A stretch of 56,954 nucleotides of DNA from an uncultured Clostridia bacterium. Its GTDB lineage: Bacteria > Bacillota > Clostridia > UBA1381. Shown one piece after another: positions 41,726 through 53,103 of this stretch; within the stretch, counting starts at the first letter, position 1; every line of letters begins with the position of its first letter. A program made the translations under genes and the position numbers. The notes beneath the pieces are model-generated. The model searched no databases. It was given only the letters and a program-made list of their open reading frames with translations, and had not been told where the DNA came from. Where the stretch lies: positions 1-56,954 of the forward strand of contig CANRJY010000013.1 in NCBI GenBank assembly GCA_947631085.1, given 5' to 3'.

Positions 41726-42343
41726 TCACTCAATTTCCCATTCAATCCTGCCCGCAACTCCGCTTGTCATGCCTTTTCTCGCTTCGCTTACCGCGAACGC
41801 GCGGTTCAGCGCCGAGCCGACGCTTCTGTAAATCGCTTCCCATATGTGGTGTCCGTTGTGACCCTTCTGTAAATCTATATGCAGCGTACACATAGCGCCC
41901 TGTACAAAGCCCTCGAGGAACGTCTCCAAATCCTCGCTGTCCATGCCCTCGACCTTCGCCGCGGGTGTATTGCCGTGGTAGTCGATGTCTATGTACGCTC
42001 TGTCCTCAAAGCTTACCGCGCACTCCGCCTTCGCCTCGTCGATAATGCCGACCGCGTCGCCAAATCCCGCCGCACCGTCTGTTTTCTGCACATACTCGCG
42101 CGCCGCCTTGCCCATAGCCATACCGAGATCCTCGCATATGACGTGTGTCAGAGTAAACTCGTCGAGCTTAATTTCCGTTTCGATATTAAATCCCCCGCGC
42201 CACGCGATATGCTCGATCATATGATTGAGAAACGGCAGCGGTGTTTTTATATTCTTTCTGTAATCGGGCTTGATCGGCGAAAAATCGAACATGACCTTCA
42301 TTTCCGATTCCGTGGTTTTTCTGGAAACCTGTACCTTATCCAT
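41726..42343 (-). CDS. hisB: Imidazoleglycerol-phosphate dehydratase-like protein (divergent HisB)
   Basis: A 205-residue protein of the HisB fold, which removes water from imidazole-glycerol phosphate in histidine synthesis using two Mn ions. Metal ligands still visible are H41 (FLNHM), H67 and E71, H155 and the HHIWEA motif (H165, H166, E169). The canonical HHTxED motif reads HVICED, so its second histidine is V68. The usual GIGFFDHM is PLPFLNHM. It starts two bases after the hisD-like stop, with AAAGGAGAG upstream. No other his genes are present. It is either a variant HisB or a related dehydratase. Confidence 0.75.
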   Translation of the reverse strand: MDKVQVSRKTTESEMKVMFDFSPIKPDYRKNIKTPLPFLNHMIEHIAWRGGFNIETEIKLDEFTLTHVICEDLGMAMGKAAREYVQKTDGAAGFGDAVGIIDEAKAECAVSFEDRAYIDIDYHGNTPAAKVEGMDSEDLETFLEGFVQGAMCTLHIDLQKGHNGHHIWEAIYRSVGSALNRAFAVSEARKGMTSGVAGRIEWEIE

Positions 42344-42345
42344 TA

Positions 42346-43644
42346 TTATTTTCTCTCCTTTACAGCCAAGCCGTGCGTGTCAAATCCCTCAACCTTAGCG
42401 AATCTGTACGCATAATCCCTTACCATCTCAAATCCTTCCTTCGACGCGTAGCCGACCGAGGAGCGCTTTAAGAAATCCTGCACGCTTACCGACGAATACG
42501 TTTTCGCAAATCCGCCCGTCGGAAGTATCGCGTTCGGGCCTAAAACAAAGTTACAAAGCGTTACCGGCGTGTAGTCGCCCAAAAGTATCTCGCCCGCGTT
42601 CTTTATTTTCGGGAGCGTGTCGAACGGCTTTTCCGTCATTACCTCCATATGCTCCGGCGCATAGTCGTTCACGAACGCTATAGACTCGTCGAGCGAATTT
42701 GTTAAAATCACGCCGCCGTATGTGGTGAGGTTCGTTTCGATCCATTCCTTGCGCTTCGGTGATATTTTTTCAAGCTGACGGTTCACTATCGGGATAACCG
42801 CGTCAACTAATTCTCTCGAATGCGTCACAAGAAGCGCCGCGCTGTCCGGGCCGTGCTCGGCTTCTATCATCCAGTCGAGCGCGACCTTTTCGGGGTCGGC
42901 TTTTTCGTCGGCGAGGACAATTATCTCACTCGGTCCCGCGGGAAGTCCCGCGTCGATTTGGCTTGCCAAAACGCGCTTTGCCGCAGTCGCGTAGCTGTTG
43001 CCGGGTCCTATGACCTTGTGACACTTCGGAATTGTTTCCGTTCCGTACGCCACAGCCGCTATCGCCTGTATGCCGCCAACCTTATATATCTCTGTGATAC
43101 CTATAATTTTCGCAGCCGCAAGTATAGTGTCGTCAACCTCGCCCTTTTCGTTCGGGGGCGTTACAACTACGATTTTCGGCACCTTCGCAACGACTGCCGG
43201 AATACCGAGCATACACAGCACCGACGGGAAGCTGCCCTTGCCGTGCGGAACGTACAGACAAACGTCAACTATCGGCGTTGTTTTCTCGCCTACCATAAGA
43301 CCGTCGTCAACCATCGTGAACCACATCTCCTCCGGGAGCTGCTTCTCATGGAAATCGTAAATGTTCTTGTACGCGTACTTGATCGCCTCGCGTGTTTCCT
43401 TGTCAAGACGGTTATAGCCCGCCTCGATTTCCTCGGGCTTTACCTTCATCTGATCCGCCGTAAGCTGAACGCGGTCAAACTTCGCCGTGTATTCGAGCAC
43501 CGCCTCGTCGCCTCGGTTTTTGATATCGTCCGAAACCTCCTTCGCGACCTTCATCTGCTCGGTTATGTCAAGCTCCGCGCGCTTCATTATGAAGTCGTAT
43601 TGCTCCTTTGTCATTTTAGAAAGCTCATATATATTGGGCTGCAT
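42346..43644 (-). CDS. hisD: Histidinol dehydrogenase-like protein (divergent HisD)
   Basis: A 432-residue NAD-dependent dehydrogenase of the HisD family. The catalytic pair is kept (E331, H332 in APEHME), as are AGPSE and the C-terminal zinc histidine (H424). Two expected zinc ligands differ: the glutamine before AEH is E261 (IEAEH), and the aspartate of the GDY-type motif is N365 (CNFVLGPN). The NAD loop YVPGG reads YVPHGKG. HisD relatives such as sulfopropanediol dehydrogenase show that the family has other substrates. It lies 18 bases after dnaJ, is coupled to the hisB-like gene, and may not serve histidine synthesis. Confidence 0.78.
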   Translation of the reverse strand: MQPNIYELSKMTKEQYDFIMKRAELDITEQMKVAKEVSDDIKNRGDEAVLEYTAKFDRVQLTADQMKVKPEEIEAGYNRLDKETREAIKYAYKNIYDFHEKQLPEEMWFTMVDDGLMVGEKTTPIVDVCLYVPHGKGSFPSVLCMLGIPAVVAKVPKIVVVTPPNEKGEVDDTILAAAKIIGITEIYKVGGIQAIAAVAYGTETIPKCHKVIGPGNSYATAAKRVLASQIDAGLPAGPSEIIVLADEKADPEKVALDWMIEAEHGPDSAALLVTHSRELVDAVIPIVNRQLEKISPKRKEWIETNLTTYGGVILTNSLDESIAFVNDYAPEHMEVMTEKPFDTLPKIKNAGEILLGDYTPVTLCNFVLGPNAILPTGGFAKTYSSVSVQDFLKRSSVGYASKEGFEMVRDYAYRFAKVEGFDTHGLAVKERK

Positions 43645-43662
43645 AGTATCTCTCCTTATATC

Positions 43663-44790
43663 TTATTTGAATAAATCCTTCATTTTGTCCATGAAGCTCT
43701 TTCTCTGCTTATAATTTCCGTCGCTGTCAAATTCTGTTCTGAGCAGCTCCTTCTGCTTTGACGTAAGATTTTTCGGAACTTCCACGTTGACCGTCACATA
43801 CTGATCTCCGCGTCCGCGTCCGTTTACGAACGGTATACCCTTGCCGCGCAGTCTGAACCGCGTTCCCGACTGCGTTCCCTCGGGTATGTCATACTCGACC
43901 ACTCCGTCGATTGTCGGCACTTTAAGCGTCGCGCCCAAAGCAGCCTGCACGAACGATACGGGCATCGCGACATTTACGTTATTTCCGTCACGCTTGAAAA
44001 TCTCATGCGGACGAATACGAATCGTAACGAGCAAATCGCCGTTCGGGCCGCCTCTGTCGCCAGGCTCGCCCTGTCCCGAAACCTGCATAGTCTGACCGTG
44101 GTCTATTCCTGCCGGAATGTTAATTTCAATCGTCTTTGACCTGCGGACTTTGCCCGTTCCCCTACAGTCGCGGCACGGTTCTTTTATGATTTTACCCGTT
44201 CCGTGACAGTCCGGACAAGTCGTCACGTTCGTCACATAGCCGAGCATGGTACGCTGTTGAGTCTGCACCTGACCCGTTCCGTTACAGCGCGAACAGGTGC
44301 TCGCCTGCGTCCCCGGCTTCGCGCCCGTGCCGTGACACATTTCACAAGTATCCGCTTTCGTTATATTTATACTCTTTTTGCAGCCGAATGCCGCCTCGTT
44401 GAAGTTGATTTCTATGCTTTGGCGTATGTCCGCGCCGCGTCTCGGGCCGTTCCTGCGTCCGCCGAAACCGCCGAAGCCGCCGAATATATCACCGAATATG
44501 TCTCCGAAATCAAATCCGCCAAAGCCGCCGTTAAATCCGCCGCCGCCCGCGCCGAAGTTCGGATCGACTCCCGCGTGACCGAACCGGTCATAGCGCTCCT
44601 TCTTTTCGGGGTCGGAAAGCACTTGATACGCTTCGTTGACCTCCTTGAATTTTTCCTCGGCGGTTTTATCACCCTGATTCAAGTCGGGATGATATTTCTT
44701 GCTCATTTTTCGGTAAGCCTTTTTTATCTCATCGTCCGAAGCGCCCTTCTGAACGCCCAAGACTTCGTAATAATCTCTCTTATCCGCCAA
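43663..44790 (-). CDS. dnaJ: Chaperone protein DnaJ
   Basis: A 375-residue co-chaperone that stimulates DnaK ATPase and binds unfolded proteins. The J domain has the HPD motif (KYHPDL), followed by a Gly/Phe-rich linker. Four CxxCxGxG zinc repeats follow ([32 protein letters not shown]), then the C-terminal substrate-binding domains. The start is the TTG at 44790 (reading [11 protein letters not shown]), with AGGTGA upstream; a GTG nine bases earlier has no site. Last gene of the CIRCE-controlled heat-shock operon. Confidence 0.95.
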   Translation of the reverse strand: MADKRDYYEVLGVQKGASDDEIKKAYRKMSKKYHPDLNQGDKTAEEKFKEVNEAYQVLSDPEKKERYDRFGHAGVDPNFGAGGGGFNGGFGGFDFGDIFGDIFGGFGGFGGRRNGPRRGADIRQSIEINFNEAAFGCKKSINITKADTCEMCHGTGAKPGTQASTCSRCNGTGQVQTQQRTMLGYVTNVTTCPDCHGTGKIIKEPCRDCRGTGKVRRSKTIEINIPAGIDHGQTMQVSGQGEPGDRGGPNGDLLVTIRIRPHEIFKRDGNNVNVAMPVSFVQAALGATLKVPTIDGVVEYDIPEGTQSGTRFRLRGKGIPFVNGRGRGDQYVTVNVEVPKNLTSKQKELLRTEFDSDGNYKQRKSFMDKMKDLFK

Positions 44791-44870
44791 TTTTTTCACC
44801 TGCCTAATATATGGTATTATACTAAATTTTGATTGGTTTGTAAAGAGTAATTTTCAATTTATACATAACA

Positions 44871-44894
44871 GGGCTGCCAAAATTTTGACAGCCC
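44871..44894 (-). terminator. Stem-loop between dnaK and dnaJ
   Basis: GGGCTG and CAGCCC flank an inner CAAAATTTTG; no long T run follows. It probably attenuates or protects the dnaK message; the 116-base gap before dnaJ holds nothing else obvious. Confidence 0.6.
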
Positions 44895-44906
44895 CGTGTC
44901 CGTTTT

Positions 44907-47451
<2,545 letters not shown>

Positions 47452-47469
47452 ATGATCTCTCCTTCCCTT

Positions 47470-48510
47470 TTATTCATATGACATGTATTCCTTGAGTATT
47501 TTGTCTATTTCACTCGAAATCCTGTCAAGACTCGCGAAAACCTTCGCGTAATTCATGCGCTTCGGTCCTATTACCGCCAGCTTTCCCGAGGCTCTGTCGT
47601 CCAGCGAATAATTCACCGTTACTATCGAGCAGTCCTTTAGTATTTCAAGATTGTTTTCCTTTCCTATCTTCGCGCTTATTCCGCTTTCATCGCCGCTTTC
47701 GACAAGCTTTTTCAGATTTTCCTTATCCTCTAAGAAGCTGACCATTTCGCGTGCCTTGTCTATGTCGGCGTACTCGGGATATTTTAAAATCGCGTTCGCG
47801 TTATCGAGATAAATCTCCGCATCCGCAGGCTCGCTTATTGCTTCGTAAACGAAGTTCAGTATATTTATCAGAACCTTTGCCGGCAGCGAGATCTGCTCGT
47901 TTATTTGCTCCTGCAAATTCCGAATAAGGCTGAAATCAATCTCGTCCGCTTTCAATCCGGCAAGATTTTTATTGAGTATCTCCGCAAGCCTGACGCATGA
48001 CGAGTCGTCTATTTTTGCCGTCATTATATGGCTTTGCGCCGTATGCGTTACGACGAGCAGCATTATTTTGTCGTACCCTATTTTCACAAGGTCGATTTTT
48101 CTTATCGTCTCGTGCTTTCTCGCCGGAGTTGTTATGAGCGTCGTATAATCCGTAAGCGCCGATACCATAGCTCCCGCGCGGCGTATCATGCTGTCGAGCT
48201 GCGTTACGCGCGTTGCAAATATCTGCTGGAGCTGAGCGATTGCTTCAAGCCCTATCTGATAATACTGCATCAGCGAGTTTACATAAAATCTGTACCCCTC
48301 GTCGGACGGTATTCTTCCTGCCGACGTGTGCGGCTGAATGAGATAGCCCATTTCTTCGAGGTCAGCCATTTCGTTGCGGATAGTAGCGCTTGAAAGACCG
48401 AGATTTTCCTTTTTGGAAATCGCCCTCGAGCCGACCGGATCAGCGGTACGAATATATTCGTCCACGATCAACTGAAGGATTTTCTTTTTTCTTTCGCTTA
48501 GATCCATCAT
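47470..48510 (-). CDS. hrcA: Heat-inducible transcription repressor HrcA
   Basis: A 346-residue repressor that binds CIRCE and is folded by GroEL. The winged helix is visible in RTADPVGSRAISKKENLGLSSATIRNEMADLEEMGYL, followed by QPHTSAGRIPSDEGYRFYV. The ATG at 48510 follows AAAGGA. As first gene of hrcA-grpE-dnaK-dnaJ under a perfect CIRCE, it represses its own operon. Confidence 0.97.
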   Translation of the reverse strand: MMDLSERKKKILQLIVDEYIRTADPVGSRAISKKENLGLSSATIRNEMADLEEMGYLIQPHTSAGRIPSDEGYRFYVNSLMQYYQIGLEAIAQLQQIFATRVTQLDSMIRRAGAMVSALTDYTTLITTPARKHETIRKIDLVKIGYDKIMLLVVTHTAQSHIMTAKIDDSSCVRLAEILNKNLAGLKADEIDFSLIRNLQEQINEQISLPAKVLINILNFVYEAISEPADAEIYLDNANAILKYPEYADIDKAREMVSFLEDKENLKKLVESGDESGISAKIGKENNLEILKDCSIVTVNYSLDDRASGKLAVIGPKRMNYAKVFASLDRISSEIDKILKEYMSYE

Positions 48511-48529
48511 CCTCACCGTCCTTTATTTA

Positions 48530-48556
48530 TTAGCACTCATATTCCTTGAGTGCTAA
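48530..48556. promoter_or_regulatory. CIRCE operator
   Basis: TTAGCACTC (48530-48538), nine bases, GAGTGCTAA (48548-48556): a perfect match to the HrcA-binding consensus, placed between the promoter and hrcA. Confidence 0.98.
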
Positions 48557-48563
48557 CAGCTAT

Positions 48564-48592
48564 AAGATACCATCTTTTTCATATAATGTCAA
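48564..48592 (-). promoter_or_regulatory. Sigma-A promoter of the hrcA operon
   Basis: On the minus strand, TTGACA (48587-48592), 17-bp spacer, TATCTT (48564-48569), immediately before CIRCE. Confidence 0.85.
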
Positions 48593-48646
48593 GGGGTTAT
48601 TGAAAGTTTTCATAAAAAGTTCATAAATTTAAAAAATAATATAAGA

Positions 48647-49096
48647 TTATAAAACTGCTCCGCCCAGCAAATTTTTGAGCGTCCACAATCCTTTTTTGTG
48701 GTGCTCCTCGCCGTTTGACGAATAACAGTATTCTGTGAGCACGTTAAAATCGTAGCCCTTGTCAAACAAATCAAGCGCTACCTTCAACACGCACGCGCCG
48801 GTGTTGTAGCCTATTATGTCATAATGCGCGTCCTTTTCGAGCACCGAATAATCGTTAAATCCGTAGCCAATCTTTTCATATTTGCGGTCATACTCAAATT
48901 CGAGCGGACGCGCGCCGTCCATTAGATCCGTCCAGTTAGCATACTTCACCCACGCGCTGTCCGGACTGTTTATGCATTGAGTAGCCACGATTTCATCATA
49001 TTCGCTGTTTTTTATAAATTCCAAAATACGCGGATAATTCCCGTCCTTATCGGCAAACTCCGGCTGTACGTCTACCGCGAGCAATATGTGTTTCAT
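48647..49096 (-). CDS. Isochorismatase-like cysteine hydrolase
   Basis: A 149-residue protein of the isochorismatase/nicotinamidase superfamily, shorter than most. The candidate triad is D9 (LAVDVQPEF), a lysine near 75 and C102 (GYNTGACVLKVALDLFDKG). These enzymes hydrolyse amides or enol ethers such as nicotinamide; the substrate here is unknown. ATG with GGAGAAAA upstream, 22 bases after yunB, so probably part of the thrS-yunB transcript. Confidence 0.82.
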   Translation of the reverse strand: MKHILLAVDVQPEFADKDGNYPRILEFIKNSEYDEIVATQCINSPDSAWVKYANWTDLMDGARPLEFEYDRKYEKIGYGFNDYSVLEKDAHYDIIGYNTGACVLKVALDLFDKGYDFNVLTEYCYSSNGEEHHKKGLWTLKNLLGGAVL

Positions 49097-49118
49097 ATAA
49101 TTTTCTCCTTATTCCCGC

Positions 49119-49748
49119 TTATTCCATTATTCCTACCTCGCCGTTTCCGTAATACTGCGGAACCGTACCCGCTATTATTTCGTCAATCACAACGGCGTCC
49201 GTGTTTATCGTTTCCGTTTCGTTAAGAATATATCCTCTGTACGTCATTTGCACATCAACATTTACCTTCATTGAATGGCGCACCTGATTTATTCCCGCCG
49301 CGTTAAATTCCTCGTCAAAATTAGTGTTCACAATAGCGGACGGCGAGATTTTGACAGGGATTTTCGGTCCCGTGCCCGAGAGCAGATACAGCCCGGACGC
49401 ACTGCCGAGCGGAATATAAATCGTATCGGAACAGCGCGCGGCGATACCATCCTGTATTTTGGTCGTAATTTTCGATTTAAGACGGTTTATACCTGAAACA
49501 TTCGCTTCGATAGTCGTTGTGCTTCCGTTTTCCCTGACCTGTGACCCCGCGCAGTCATATTCCGACAAAGCCTCGTCAACCGATTCCTCTATAACGTCCG
49601 TCACCATTGTGTTCGCGAACGAATGAGCCCGTGTCACAAACGCCGGCTCAAGCCGCTTCGCCGTTACCACAACTGCTAACACGGATGTAAACGCAATCAA
49701 AATCGTAACGGCTTTTCCGCCTATCCTGCCCCTCATTCCGAGCCGCAT
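49119..49748 (-). CDS. yunB: Sporulation protein YunB
   Basis: A 209-residue membrane-anchored protein of the YunB family, required for normal sporulation in Bacillus subtilis, where it belongs to the mother-cell sigma-E regulon. One N-terminal transmembrane helix (about 13-30) is followed by an extracytoplasmic domain with IPLGSASG, and MTYRGYILNETETINTDAVVI near the end. The GGAGG site of its ATG lies inside a hairpin arm (49756-49790). It follows thrS. It supports a spore-forming ancestry of the organism. Confidence 0.88.
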   Translation of the reverse strand: MRLGMRGRIGGKAVTILIAFTSVLAVVVTAKRLEPAFVTRAHSFANTMVTDVIEESVDEALSEYDCAGSQVRENGSTTTIEANVSGINRLKSKITTKIQDGIAARCSDTIYIPLGSASGLYLLSGTGPKIPVKISPSAIVNTNFDEEFNAAGINQVRHSMKVNVDVQMTYRGYILNETETINTDAVVIDEIIAGTVPQYYGNGEVGIME

Positions 49749-49755
49749 ACAATCA

Positions 49756-49790
49756 CCTCCGGCATAATATAACGTATACTATGCCGGAGG
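49756..49790. promoter_or_regulatory. Hairpin that contains the yunB ribosome binding site
   Basis: CCTCCGGCATA (49756-49766) pairs perfectly with TATGCCGGAGG (49780-49790). On the minus-strand transcript the GGAGG of yunB is in the 3' arm, so folding would hide it. On the plus strand the stem is followed by a T run, but no plus-strand gene is there to terminate. Confidence 0.65.
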
Positions 49791-49805
49791 CTGATTTTTT
49801 GTGAA

Positions 49806-51566
49806 TTATAACTTTTTGGTGTCGATCTCCTCTTTCGCCATCTTGATGAAATCGTCTATCGACATAGCGCCCATATCGCCGTTCTTGCGCGAACGCACGG
49901 AAATAACGTTATTTTCGATATCCTTATCTCCCGCGACGAGCATATACGGTATTTTTTCAAGCTGCGCCTCGCGGAGCTTATATCCGAGCTTTTCGCTTCT
50001 GTCGTCAACCTCGACGCGGATTATGCCGCTCGCTTCGAGCTTCTTCTTTATCTCGTACATATAGTCGAGATGTCTGTCCGCGATCGGCAGCAGTCTTATC
50101 TGGACCGGAGCGAGCCAAAGCGGGAACGCGCCCGCGTATTTCTCTATCAACAGCGCCAGCGTTCTCTCGTAGCAGCCGATCGACGTTCTGTGGATTATAT
50201 ACGGATTTTTCTTCGTGCCGTCCTTATCGACATACTCCATGCCGAATTTCTCCGCGAGCATTTGGTCTATCTGAATTGTTATCAGCGTATCCTCCTTGCC
50301 GTGAACGTTCTTTATCTGAACGTCGAGCTTAGGTCCGTAGAACGCCGCCTCGCCTATGCCTATCTTGTAGTCGATGCCGAGGTCGTCAAGAATTTCTTTC
50401 ATTACGCCCTGCGCCTCGTCCCACTGCTCGGGAGTGCCGATATACTTTTCCCTGTCGTTCGGGTCCCACTGCGAGAAGCGGTAGGAAACGTCCTCGTAAA
50501 GCCCGAGCGTCGTGAGCATATATTTCATTAACTCCACGCAGCCGCGGAACTCGTCTGCAAGCTGCTCCGGCGTACACATAAGGTGTCCCTCGGAAATAGT
50601 AAACTGACGCACGCGGATAAGACCGTGCATTTCGCCCGAAGCCTCATTACGGAAAAGCGTTGAGGTCTCATTAAGTCTCATCGGCAAATCGCGGTACGAG
50701 CGTCCTCTGTTCAAAAACGCCTGATACTGGAACGGGCAAGTCATCGGACGCAGCGCGTATACCTCCTTGTCGTTTTCGGGATCGCCCAAAACGAACATTC
50801 CGTCCTTGTAGTGATCCCAGTGACCGGAAATTTTATATAAGTCGCTCTTTGCCATAAACGGCGTTTTCGTAAGCTGCCAGCCGCGCTTTTGCTCCTCGTC
50901 CTCGACCCAGCGCTGAAGAAGCTGAATTATTCTCGCGCCCTTCGGCAGCATTATCGGAAGTCCCTGACCGATATAGTCAACCGTGGTAAACAGCTCCAAT
51001 TCGCGTCCGAGCTTGTTATGGTCGCGCTTTTTCGCTTCCTCGAGCTGCGCTAAATGCTCCTCAAGCTCCGGCTTTGTCATAAACGCCGTGCCGTAAATTC
51101 TCTGAAGCATCTTGTTATGCTCGTCGCCGCGCCAGTACGCGCCGGTTGCCGAAAGCAGCTTATATGCCTTTATCTTCGACGTGTAGTTTACGTGCGGGCC
51201 TGCGCAAAGGTCGGTAAACTCGCCCTGCTTGTAGAACGAGATAACCGCGTCTTCGGGCAGCTCGTTGATAAGCTCCAACTTGTACGGTTCATCCTTCATA
51301 AGCTCCAGCGCCTCAGCCCTCGGAAGCTCGAAACGCTCGATTTTCAGATTTTCCTTCGCGATTTTCTTCATTTCCTTTTCGAGAGCTTCCAGATCCTCCG
51401 GAGTAAAAGCGTGCTCCGTGTCGAAATCGTAATAGAAGCCCGTGTCTATCGCCGGACCTATCGCGAGTTTCGTGTCCGGAAACAGTCTTTTCACCGCCTG
51501 CGCCAGCACGTGCGACGCGCTGTGGCGAAGCGTTTGCAGCTCGTTCATTTCTGTGATTTCCGCCAT
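49806..51566 (-). CDS. thrS: Threonyl-tRNA synthetase (TGS-less)
   Basis: A 586-residue class II synthetase that charges tRNA-Thr. It begins directly with the editing domain (HSASH, later CAGPH); the N-terminal TGS domain of the roughly 640-residue enzymes is missing. The catalytic core has RPMTCPFQ, motif 2 FRNEASGEMHGLIRVRQFT and motif 3 GCYERTLALL. The C-terminal anticodon-binding domain follows. Expression is controlled by the T-box leader upstream, so it should rise when tRNA-Thr is uncharged. Confidence 0.97.
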   Translation of the reverse strand: MAEITEMNELQTLRHSASHVLAQAVKRLFPDTKLAIGPAIDTGFYYDFDTEHAFTPEDLEALEKEMKKIAKENLKIERFELPRAEALELMKDEPYKLELINELPEDAVISFYKQGEFTDLCAGPHVNYTSKIKAYKLLSATGAYWRGDEHNKMLQRIYGTAFMTKPELEEHLAQLEEAKKRDHNKLGRELELFTTVDYIGQGLPIMLPKGARIIQLLQRWVEDEEQKRGWQLTKTPFMAKSDLYKISGHWDHYKDGMFVLGDPENDKEVYALRPMTCPFQYQAFLNRGRSYRDLPMRLNETSTLFRNEASGEMHGLIRVRQFTISEGHLMCTPEQLADEFRGCVELMKYMLTTLGLYEDVSYRFSQWDPNDREKYIGTPEQWDEAQGVMKEILDDLGIDYKIGIGEAAFYGPKLDVQIKNVHGKEDTLITIQIDQMLAEKFGMEYVDKDGTKKNPYIIHRTSIGCYERTLALLIEKYAGAFPLWLAPVQIRLLPIADRHLDYMYEIKKKLEASGIIRVEVDDRSEKLGYKLREAQLEKIPYMLVAGDKDIENNVISVRSRKNGDMGAMSIDDFIKMAKEEIDTKKL

Positions 51567-51870
51567 TTTAAAATCCTCTCCTTTTTTGTTCCGTTTGCGT
51601 TTCGGAGATTTTCACACAAAAAGCGCCTCCGAAGAAAACGGATATTTTTATATCCTTTCTTCAGGGGCGCATACTATGCACGGTTCCACCCTGATTTATA
51701 ACTTCATTTTCCCCGATAGCGTTCGGGTATACGGCGCGCATAATAGGAAAACCGTTCCGCGCGCGGCTCCAAAGTGGTGTTCATCTCACGCCCCCAAAAG
51801 AACGTTCCCAGCCGCGCCGTTCTCTCTCTCGTTTGGTTTCGCGTGAAACTACTGTCTTTGTCATCGCCTT
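51567..51870 (-). promoter_or_regulatory. T-box riboswitch leader of thrS (threonine)
   Basis: A leader of about 300 bases. The T-box core reads AGGGTGGAACCGTG (51679-51692). A terminator GCGCC...GGCGC follows (51623-51670, then TTTTT). The specifier position is likely ACC, a threonine codon, at 51776-51778 in a GAACACCACT context within stem I. An AG-rich AGAGAGAGA segment lies 5' of it. Confidence 0.93.
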
Positions 51871-51876
51871 ATTTGT

Positions 51877-51906
51877 ATTATACACACTTTGACGCCGGTT
51901 TGTCAA
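51877..51906 (-). promoter_or_regulatory. Sigma-A promoter of the thrS T-box transcript
   Basis: On the minus strand, TTGACA (51901-51906), 18-bp spacer, TATAAT (51877-51882). Confidence 0.85.
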
Positions 51907-51926
51907 GAGATTTTTTTAATCATCCA

Positions 51927-53102
51927 TTACATATCGTATCTTTCGCAGGTAATTTCAACGCGGTTTTTATCGCGAACACTGATTTTAGCGGCGTTGCCGC
52001 AAACCTTGCACACTGCGGCATACTGTTCATCGGAACACACCACTTTTGCGGCATTTTCCACTTTAAGTTTTTTCTCGATGCTCTCCGCCGTGACATCCTC
52101 GTCTATCTCAATGCTTGCTGCGTTTCCTATTTCGACGACGTTCTCCGAGTTCTCCAGCATTACTGCTGTTATGCGCAGGCTGGCGGCGTTAAGCGATCCA
52201 TTTCCTTCCTTGCGCTCGGTTATTACGACATCAAGCCTTCTGTACTTTGCCCCAATCGCTCTAAACGCTTCCTCATTTTCTTTATCGACCTTTACTTTGC
52301 CTGTGACCTCGAGGCGTTCAATTCTACGCAAAACATCCGTGATGTCTCCCCGAGCGTCAAGATCGCCGTATATGAATATTTTTCCGCCGTATTCGTTTAC
52401 AAGCTCCTCATTGAGTTTTTTGCTTCCGTCGGCAATCGAAAATCCCTCCGGAGCGACAAAAAGCTCCACGGTTTCATCAAACATCGGCAGACATTCATTG
52501 AGCATTTCCTCCGGCACGATAAAACGCTTCGTCTTAAACCGCACGTTTTTTTCAATCAGTTTTGCGGTATCAACCGATTTATCGATCAGCTTTACGGCGC
52601 TTCCCGCGTAATATCTGCCATTATCCGACGCGCGTACAGGAAAGTATTTGTCAATCACAAAGTTATTTTTGAGCTTTACATAACCGTCCGGGTATGTTCC
52701 TATCATACCGTTTACATCTATATCGGCAAGCTCGCTCATCATACTCTCCGGGCACTCCAGATTGCCGTTTACAATAATTGCCGCGTATCGACTTACAGCC
52801 TCCCGGGCGCCCGGCTCTATTTCAAGCCCGCCGTTCACGGTAAGGATCGAGCCGGGTTTTGGCAGCGCGTTCGCGGTTATCTTGTGCGAAGCGTTTATTG
52901 TTATAATATCAACTTCCTTTTCCGTTGAAATTATCTTTTCGGCATTGATTTCTGCGTTAAGCTCTCTGAGCAGCCTGTGACTTTTCTCATTTACAATTAA
53001 AATTTCCGTGTGAATTATGACCTTTTCGTATTCCTCATATTTCGCCTCGGTTATGTGCCTCGCGTCGCATAGCTCAGATACGATTTCCAATGTTTTTTTC
53101 AT
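51927..53102 (-). CDS. Unknown protein with bactofilin-like repeats, partner of an ECF sigma factor
   Basis: A 391-residue protein with no signal peptide and no clear membrane segment. An N-terminal helical part (about 1-70) is followed by short beta units of the form hydrophobic-x-G: TVNGGLEI, IVNGNLEC, DVNGMIG, IYGDLDA and VTGKVKV. These recall the triangular beta-helix of bactofilins. The C-terminal part contains three cysteines in CSDEQYAAVCKVC. It starts two bases after the stop of the sigma factor gene, with GGGAG upstream, so the two are co-expressed. It occupies the place where an anti-sigma factor would be expected, but does not look like a classical membrane anti-sigma factor. I do not recognise a named family. 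Confidence 0.7.
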   Translation of the reverse strand: MKKTLEIVSELCDARHITEAKYEEYEKVIIHTEILIVNEKSHRLLRELNAEINAEKIISTEKEVDIITINASHKITANALPKPGSILTVNGGLEIEPGAREAVSRYAAIIVNGNLECPESMMSELADIDVNGMIGTYPDGYVKLKNNFVIDKYFPVRASDNGRYYAGSAVKLIDKSVDTAKLIEKNVRFKTKRFIVPEEMLNECLPMFDETVELFVAPEGFSIADGSKKLNEELVNEYGGKIFIYGDLDARGDITDVLRRIERLEVTGKVKVDKENEEAFRAIGAKYRRLDVVITERKEGNGSLNAASLRITAVMLENSENVVEIGNAASIEIDEDVTAESIEKKLKVENAAKVVCSDEQYAAVCKVCGNAAKISVRDKNRVEITCERYDM

Positions 53103-53103
53103 C

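Noticed and set aside
49740-49800. Sigma-E promoter for yunB within the hairpin
   Set aside because: A CATAGTAT string resembles the -10, but no -35 lies at the right distance.
51774-52928. A 384-codon plus-strand frame opposite the bactofilin-like gene and the T-box
   Set aside because: Antisense shadow crossing a riboswitch and promoter; no start signal and no recognisable protein.
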